64,000 nt of DNA. Origin: Bradyrhizobium sp. 164 (GTDB lineage Bacteria; Pseudomonadota; Alphaproteobacteria; Rhizobiales; Xanthobacteraceae). Under the pieces are notes generated by a model, which saw nothing but the letters and a program-made list of their open reading frames with translations, did not search any database and was not told the origin of the DNA. The stretch spans positions 62,001 to 126,000 of the forward strand of contig NZ_JADPKA010000040.1 of the NCBI RefSeq assembly GCF_023073715.1. Direction: 5' to 3'. Of this stretch, positions 59,430 through 64,000 are shown in pieces; the stretch's first letter is position 1, and each line of letters opens with the position of its first letter. Position numbers and translations under genes: made by a program.

Positions 59430-59870
59430 ATGACCGATCCTTTCGATCTCGAGCGCTTTATCCGGGCCCAGGACCCGGTCTATCGCGACGTGCAGGGCGA
59501 GCTGGCCCGGGGCCGGAAGCAGACTCACTGGATGTGGTTCATCTTCCCGCAGGTCGCCGGCCTCGGCGTCAGCGCCATGTCGCAGCGCTACGCGATCGGC
59601 TCCCGCGCGGAGGCCCAGGCCTATCTCGCCCATCCCGTCCTCGGGGGGCGCCTGATCGAATGTACCAGGCTCGTGCTCGCCGTTCAGGGGCGGACCATCA
59701 ACGCGATCCTGGGCGCGCCGGATGATACGAAATTCCGCTCGTCGATGACGCTGTTCGGTGCGGTTTCCGATGAGCCCGTTTTCGATCAGGCCCTCGCCCG
59801 CTACTTCGCCGGCGAGCGCGACCGCGCCACGCTGGAGATCCTGGCGAAGCTCGATCGAGCATCCGGCTGA
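59430..59870 (+). CDS. DUF1810 protein
   Basis: The protein has 146 residues from the ATG at 59430. It follows the family over its length: FDLERFIRAQDPVYRDVQGEL, GRKQTHWMWFIFPQVAGLG, YAIGSRAEAQAYLAHPVLG and DDTKFRSSMTLFGAV. The Trp-rich HWMWFIFPQ block is the hallmark. It is a soluble helical protein; its function is not established. A single gene divergent from the DUF2778 gene. Confidence 0.9.
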   Translation: MTDPFDLERFIRAQDPVYRDVQGELARGRKQTHWMWFIFPQVAGLGVSAMSQRYAIGSRAEAQAYLAHPVLGGRLIECTRLVLAVQGRTINAILGAPDDTKFRSSMTLFGAVSDEPVFDQALARYFAGERDRATLEILAKLDRASG

Positions 59871-59963
59871 GTTGACACGAGCGGCAGCGTAAACCCGAGA
59901 TTAATACCGGCTGCCTATCTTCCGAGCAAAATAATTCTCCCCGCGCCAATTGCCGGACAGATC

Positions 59964-62045
59964 ATGAAAATCGGTACGCTCCTGACCACCGCCATCGTCT
60001 CGCTCTCGACCGTCGGCGGCGGCCTCGCCGTCTACGTCGCCGTGACCAAATATCAGACGATGGAGCGGATCGGCGAGGCGCAAGGCCGCCTGGCGATCGT
60101 CCGCGCGGCCAGCGACATCCCGCGCTATCTCAACCCCGAGCGCGGCTTTTCCACCAACATCCTCTACGGCCCCGCCACGATCGACCCTGCGCTGCTCGCC
60201 GAACAGGACAAGCTGCGCAAGCAGACCGACGGTGCCCGCGAGAGGATGAACGCGCTGCGCAAGGAGCTGCCCGGCTCCTTCGACGACGGCAACATCATCG
60301 GCAGCAACATCGACGGCATCAATGCGAAATTCACGGCGCTGCGGGAGGCCATCGACAAGGCGCTCGCAGGGCCCGCAGAGGCCCGCAAGGACGCGGCCAA
60401 GAAGATCGTCGCCGACAATGCCGTGCTCAACAGCGGCGTGACCGCGCTGCTCAACGAGCAGGTCCGCCGCATGGCGATTCTCAACGGCGACGCCTACCGG
60501 CAGGCCAGCTACGCCAACATCGCCATGACGCTGCGCGACGTCGGGGGCTTCAATTCCAGCCTGCACAAGAATCTCATCGGCGGCAAGAAACCGGCGACCG
60601 ACGCCGAGAAGGCCGAGATCAGCCGCTCGCAGGGCCGCAACGATCAGATCGTGATGACGCTACAGGAACTGCGCGGCAATCCGGCGACTCCGGCGAACGT
60701 CGCCGCTGCGCTGGAGAAGTTCAACGCGGTCTATGTCGAGGAGTTCGGCCGCGAGCTCAAGCTGGTGAAGGACGGTGCGGTCAGCGGCAAGTACGAACAC
60801 GACGTGGACACCTATTACGCCGCCACGCAGCGCGGTCTCGGCACCATCATCGATGTTCGCGACGCCTTTTATGATAATGCCGAGCAGATCCTTGCCGGCG
60901 CCTCCTCGGCCGCACGCACCAGCTTCACCGTCGCCCTCGTCGGCCTCCTTGCCGTGCTGATCGCCAGCGTCGGCCTCATTGTGGTGGTTCGCCGCCGCGT
61001 CTGCGCCCCAATCGTCAGCCTGACGACGCGGATGTCACGGCTTGCCGATGGCGAGGTTGCCGACGGCATCCCCGGTGCCGAGCGCTCCGACGAGATCGGC
61101 GCGATGGCCGCGGCGGTTCAGGTGTTCAAGGACAACATGATCCGGGCCGACCGGCTCGCCGCCGAGAAGCAGGCCGAGAACGACGGCAAGATGCGCCGTG
61201 CCCAGGCGCTCGACGACCTCACCCGCGCCTTCGAGGCCAAGGTCACCGAGCTGGTCGGCGGTCTGTCCCGGGCCTCCGCGACGATGGAAAGCACGGCGCA
61301 GTCGATGACCTCGACCGCGGCCCAGACCAACAGCCAGGCCGCAATCGTCGCCGCCGCCTCCGAACAGACCTCGACCAACGTGCAGACGGTTGCCAGCGCC
61401 ACCGAGGAGCTGACCTCCTCGATCGCGGAGATCGGCCGTCAGGTCGCGCAATCCACCGAGATCGCCGCCCGCGCCGTCGACAATGCCCGCCGCACCGGCG
61501 ATACCGCGCGCACGCTCGCCGAAGGCGCGCAGAAGATCGGCGACGTCGTCACGCTGATCCAGAGCATCGCCGAGCAGACCAACCTGCTGGCGCTGAACGC
61601 GACCATCGAGGCCGCCCGCGCCGGCGATGCCGGCCGCGGCTTTGCGGTGGTTGCTTCCGAAGTGAAGTCGCTGGCGGGCCAGACCGCCAAGGCCACCACC
61701 GAAATCTCCGAGCAGATCACCGCGATCCAGAGCGCGAGCGACGAGACCGTGGCCGCGATCCGCAACGTCGCCGACGTCATCGCCGAGATCGACCAGATTG
61801 GCGCTGCGATTGCCGCCGCGATCGAGGAGCAGGGCTCAGCCACCAAGGAAATCGCCCGCAGCGTCCAGGAGGCCGCCCGCGGCACCCAGGAAGTCAACAG
61901 CAACATCTCCGGCGTGCAACGCGCCGCGGATGACTCGGGAGCCGCCGCCCGGGAGGTGCTGGGCGCCGCCGAGCAGCTCTCGACCCAATCGCGCGATCTC
62001 GCCGGACAGTTCGACCGCTTCCTTGGCGAGGTCAGGGCGGCGTAA
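59964..62045 (+). CDS. Methyl-accepting chemotaxis protein
   Basis: The protein has 693 residues from the ATG at 59964. The order is: membrane helix 1 (about 6-28); a periplasmic helical sensor of about 290 residues; membrane helix 2 (about 317-338, [20 protein letters not shown]); a HAMP domain ([23 protein letters not shown]); and the signalling hairpin with the conserved tip [40 protein letters not shown] at intervals. The C-terminal WxxxF receptor tether is absent, as in many alphaproteobacterial receptors. The ligand is unknown. A single gene. Confidence 0.95.
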   Translation: MKIGTLLTTAIVSLSTVGGGLAVYVAVTKYQTMERIGEAQGRLAIVRAASDIPRYLNPERGFSTNILYGPATIDPALLAEQDKLRKQTDGARERMNALRKELPGSFDDGNIIGSNIDGINAKFTALREAIDKALAGPAEARKDAAKKIVADNAVLNSGVTALLNEQVRRMAILNGDAYRQASYANIAMTLRDVGGFNSSLHKNLIGGKKPATDAEKAEISRSQGRNDQIVMTLQELRGNPATPANVAAALEKFNAVYVEEFGRELKLVKDGAVSGKYEHDVDTYYAATQRGLGTIIDVRDAFYDNAEQILAGASSAARTSFTVALVGLLAVLIASVGLIVVVRRRVCAPIVSLTTRMSRLADGEVADGIPGAERSDEIGAMAAAVQVFKDNMIRADRLAAEKQAENDGKMRRAQALDDLTRAFEAKVTELVGGLSRASATMESTAQSMTSTAAQTNSQAAIVAAASEQTSTNVQTVASATEELTSSIAEIGRQVAQSTEIAARAVDNARRTGDTARTLAEGAQKIGDVVTLIQSIAEQTNLLALNATIEAARAGDAGRGFAVVASEVKSLAGQTAKATTEISEQITAIQSASDETVAAIRNVADVIAEIDQIGAAIAAAIEEQGSATKEIARSVQEAARGTQEVNSNISGVQRAADDSGAAAREVLGAAEQLSTQSRDLAGQFDRFLGEVRAA

Positions 62046-62051
62046 GACGTC

Positions 62052-62642
62052 TCAATAAGGCGGCGCCGTGCGCGCCCGCTGCGCTTTGGCCGCCTCGATC
62101 CACCACGCAAGATCGTCGGCAAAGCGCGGGAACGAGCGTTCCAGCGCCTTGCCGCCGTCGCCGATCGGCTCTCCGTCGTCCGACAGCGTCTGCGCGATCG
62201 GGCCGACGCCGATCGTGCTCGACACCACCACCATGCCCATCTCCGACAGCGTGCCGTGCCAGGCGGTCGCGGCGCGCGCGCCCGAGAGCCGGCCGGCCGA
62301 GTAGCTCACGATCGCGGCCGGACGCCAGAACCATTCTTCGAGGAAATGGTCGGTGAGGTTCTTCAGGCCGGGCTGGATGCCCCAATTGTATTCGCCGGTG
62401 ACAAAAACAAAACCATCGGCGCCGCGGATCTGTCCGGCCAGCCTTTCCAGCGCCTCCGGCGCGGTGCCTTTGGGATATTCCTTGTACATGCGGTCCAGCA
62501 TCGGCAGGCCGATCGTCTTGGCGTCGATGAATTCGACCTCCTGGCCGCGGCCGCGCAGACGATTGATGACGAAATTCGCAAGGCGGATGCCCATGCGCTC
62601 GGAACGATAGGAACCGTAGAGGACGAGGATGCGATTGCTCAT
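62052..62642 (-). CDS. NADPH-dependent FMN reductase family protein
   Basis: The protein has 196 residues from the ATG at 62642. The flavodoxin-like pattern is ILVLYGSYRSERMGIRLANFV (phosphate-binding loop GSYRSER), then MYKEYPKGTAPEAL, GADGFVFVTGEYNWGIQPGLKN with the isoalloxazine-contact loop GEYNWG, and IVSYSAGRLSGARAA. It should reduce FMN, quinones or azo compounds with NADPH. Convergent with the chemoreceptor, 6 nt apart. Confidence 0.92.
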   Translation of the reverse strand: MSNRILVLYGSYRSERMGIRLANFVINRLRGRGQEVEFIDAKTIGLPMLDRMYKEYPKGTAPEALERLAGQIRGADGFVFVTGEYNWGIQPGLKNLTDHFLEEWFWRPAAIVSYSAGRLSGARAATAWHGTLSEMGMVVVSSTIGVGPIAQTLSDDGEPIGDGGKALERSFPRFADDLAWWIEAAKAQRARTAPPY

Positions 62643-62688
62643 GATGGCCGCATCCTAGCATGTCGCCGGGGCGCGCAGAGATTCTCTT

Positions 62689-62752
62689 TGTCGCGGCGCT
62701 GGAGTGTCGCGGTACTTGAGCGTCGCGATGCTCGAGCGTCGCGGCGCTTCAG
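62689..62752. repeat. Four 16-bp imperfect tandem repeats
   Basis: Units TGTCGCGGCGCTGGAG, TGTCGCGGTACTTGAG, CGTCGCGATGCTCGAG and CGTCGCGGCGCTTCAG follow one another, with a partial fifth unit to about 62763. They lie between the FMN reductase start and the 3' end of the next minus-strand gene. Confidence 0.8.
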
Positions 62753-62952
62753 TGCGTCGCGCGATATCTGGCGCGGTGCGGAATGGACCGGCAGGCCAGG
62801 CCGTCGGCCAGCAGCTTCATGTCCTCGTGCTTGCCACTGCGGATCAGCCGGCCGAGCTCCTCGGATGTGAAAGGAAGACTTGGATCGTCATCGATCGGGC
62901 GCCGCATTCGCGGACCAAATAACCGTCGAACCAGGCTAGCCAGCCGCCGCAT
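62749..62952 (-). CDS. Small basic hypothetical protein
   Basis: The protein has 67 residues from the ATG at 62952 (AGGGAA 5 nt upstream). It reads RRLASLVRRLFGPRMRRP, then DDDPSLPFTSEELGRLIRSG and KHEDMKLLADGLACRSIPHRARY. A helix with Leu/Arg spacing may bind membranes. Similar short proteins are found in Bradyrhizobium, but the family is not recognised. The 3' end runs into the 16-bp tandem repeats. Confidence 0.6.
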   Translation of the reverse strand: MRRLASLVRRLFGPRMRRPIDDDPSLPFTSEELGRLIRSGKHEDMKLLADGLACRSIPHRARYRATH

Positions 62953-63084
62953 GTGAATTCCCTCGCGCCAGCAACAAACCTCTCAGTCTGCATATTGTTC
63001 CTCCCGCACCTTCGAGATTGCAAGAGGCCGCTAACGACTCCGCGCCAAAAATTTCCGCCGGAGAATAATCTCCTTCACGTCGTG

Positions 63085-63426
63085 CTATTCGGCAAAACCC
63101 ACGTAGCGCACGAACTCGTCGTTATGTTCGCGGTCCGAGCGAACTGCATTCGCGGCAAAGCTGTCGTCGGAATAGCCCAGCGCGACGCAGGGTCATGATC
63201 ACCTCGTCCTCCGGAATATTCGCGTCCTCGCGCACGATGTCCGAGCGCATGATGCCCTGTCCGTTGATCACCGAACCGAGGCCGCGATCCCACGCCGCGA
63301 GCACGATGCCGTAGCAGAGCGCACCGAGATCGAAATGGCAGACCGCGCCGGGATCGCGCGCGGCACCGGCTCCTTCTTGAAGCCACGCACGCTGCGGCGC
63401 GACTGCACCAACGTTTCGAATTCCAC
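63085..63426 (-). pseudogene. Nitroreductase pseudogene (internal deletion and frameshifts)
   Basis: From GTG 63426 (GGGAGG 8 nt upstream) the N-terminus VEFETLVQSRRSVRGFKKEP is nitroreductase-like. A deletion of roughly 100 residues and a frameshift join it to GAVCHFDLGALCYGIVLAAW, then DRGLGSVINGQGIMRSDIVRE, then IPEDEVIM. After another shift comes CVALGYSDDSFAANAVRSDR, then EHNDEFVRYVGFAE and TAG 63085-63087. The intact family has about 220 residues and binds FMN. The gene is inactive. Confidence 0.8.
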
Positions 63427-63539
63427 CTCTTGAACCTCCCTGCCCGTTCTACCTGCGTTGCAGCGCCGGTTGCCGATGCGGCGCGCAAAATCTATGCTGA
63501 CCCGCAAGCAAGACCAAGAACCCCGCGAGGAGATACGCC

Positions 63540-64000
63540 ATGGCCGCGCCGCTAGATCCCGTCATCGCCCAGATCATTCCGCTCATGCCGATGCGCGATC
63601 CCACCACGATGACGCCACAGAGCGCCCGCGATTCCTTGCGCGCACTGGCTGCCTCGCGCGCGGCCATTCCGCCACCGCGCGTCGATAGCGTGCAGGATAT
63701 CAAGGTGAAAGGCGGCGCTGGCCCGCTCGATGCACGCGTCTATCGGGTCGGCTCCACGCCTGCACCGACGGTGGTGTTCTTCCATGGCGGCGGCTGGGTT
63801 GCCGGCGATCTCGAAACCCATGACCGGCAGGCGCGCAACCTCGCGATCGAGACCGGCGCGGTCGTCGTCTCCGTCGACTATCGCCGCCCGCCCGAGACGC
63901 GCTTCCCCGGCGCCTTCGAGGATGCCTTCGCCGCCGTCAGTGACATCTTCAACCGCGTCGCGGAATTTGGCGGCGATGCGAAGCGCGTCGGCGTAGCCGG
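63540..64000 (+). CDS. HSL-family alpha/beta hydrolase, partial
   Basis: The ATG is at 63540 (GAGGAGATACGCC upstream); the frame runs off the window end after 153 residues. The oxyanion motif HGGGWVAGDLETHDRQ and the VVVSVDYRRPPETRFPGAFEDA block match the esterase at 5673, a paralogue. The catalytic GDSAGG should lie just beyond the window (the end, KRVGVAG, is the strand leading to it). It follows the nitroreductase pseudogene divergently. Confidence 0.9.
   Translation, partial: MAAPLDPVIAQIIPLMPMRDPTTMTPQSARDSLRALAASRAAIPPPRVDSVQDIKVKGGAGPLDARVYRVGSTPAPTVVFFHGGGWVAGDLETHDRQARNLAIETGAVVVSVDYRRPPETRFPGAFEDAFAAVSDIFNRVAEFGGDAKRVGVA

Overview
This 64 kb window is chromosomal DNA of an alphaproteobacterium, most likely Bradyrhizobium or a close relative (Nitrobacteraceae). 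The grounds are high GC with strong GC3 bias, a GapR protein, a B12-dependent ribonucleotide reductase (nrdJ), an NDUFA12-type complex I subunit, a minCDE operon, DUF982, DUF1810, DUF2155 and DUF6894 proteins, a BA14K-like secreted protein, and palindromic repeats of a kind common in Bradyrhizobium intergenic DNA. I see no prophage, IS element, CRISPR array, rRNA or tRNA. The genus is an inference from gene content.

Layout. 1-5.5 kb: the 3' end of accC, a tightly coupled signalling cluster (CHASE3 histidine kinase, receiver, receiver-kinase), aat and a DUF2155 protein. 5.7-12.6 kb: an HSL-type esterase, a BASS-like permease, two small genes in an AT-richer gap, a NYN-domain protein and a divergent pair of DJ-1/PfpI-fold genes (GlxA-type regulator and isonitrile-hydratase-like enzyme). 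13-18 kb: NDUFA12, a BA14K-like protein, a second receiver/hybrid-kinase pair and a DMT exporter. 18.1-22.7 kb: nrdJ with a long leader and a strong terminator. 22.7-33.5 kb: accessory-looking DNA with a frameshifted two-membrane-segment gene, a ParB-like protein, gapR, a methyltransferase, a lytic transglycosylase, a zinc-ribbon adenylate/guanylate cyclase, two abutting gene fragments and a small Flp pilin. 33.9-46 kb: envelope and peptidoglycan enzymes (M15-like peptidase, L,D-transpeptidase), pdxY, and two regulator/enzyme pairs with visible operators (TetR with an O-methyltransferase, MarR with a flavin monooxygenase). 46-50 kb: an SDR, small secreted proteins and minC-minD-minE. 50.3-57.8 kb: a TetR-controlled ABC-transporter and enzyme cluster, followed by a lone TRAP-type binding protein. 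58-64 kb: a DUF2778 protein, a chemoreceptor, an FMN reductase, a nitroreductase pseudogene and the start of a second HSL-type esterase.

The most interesting system is at 51.3-56.6 kb. A binding protein (minus strand) and a TetR regulator, permease, NAD-epimerase-like protein, two-domain GNAT, DapA-family lyase and ABC ATPase (plus strand) form one cluster. A perfect 16-bp palindrome precedes the permease operon, and a related site abuts the TetR start codon. This looks like a self-contained uptake and degradation pathway for an unidentified small molecule. The epimerase-like protein carries Cys where the family usually has its catalytic Lys.
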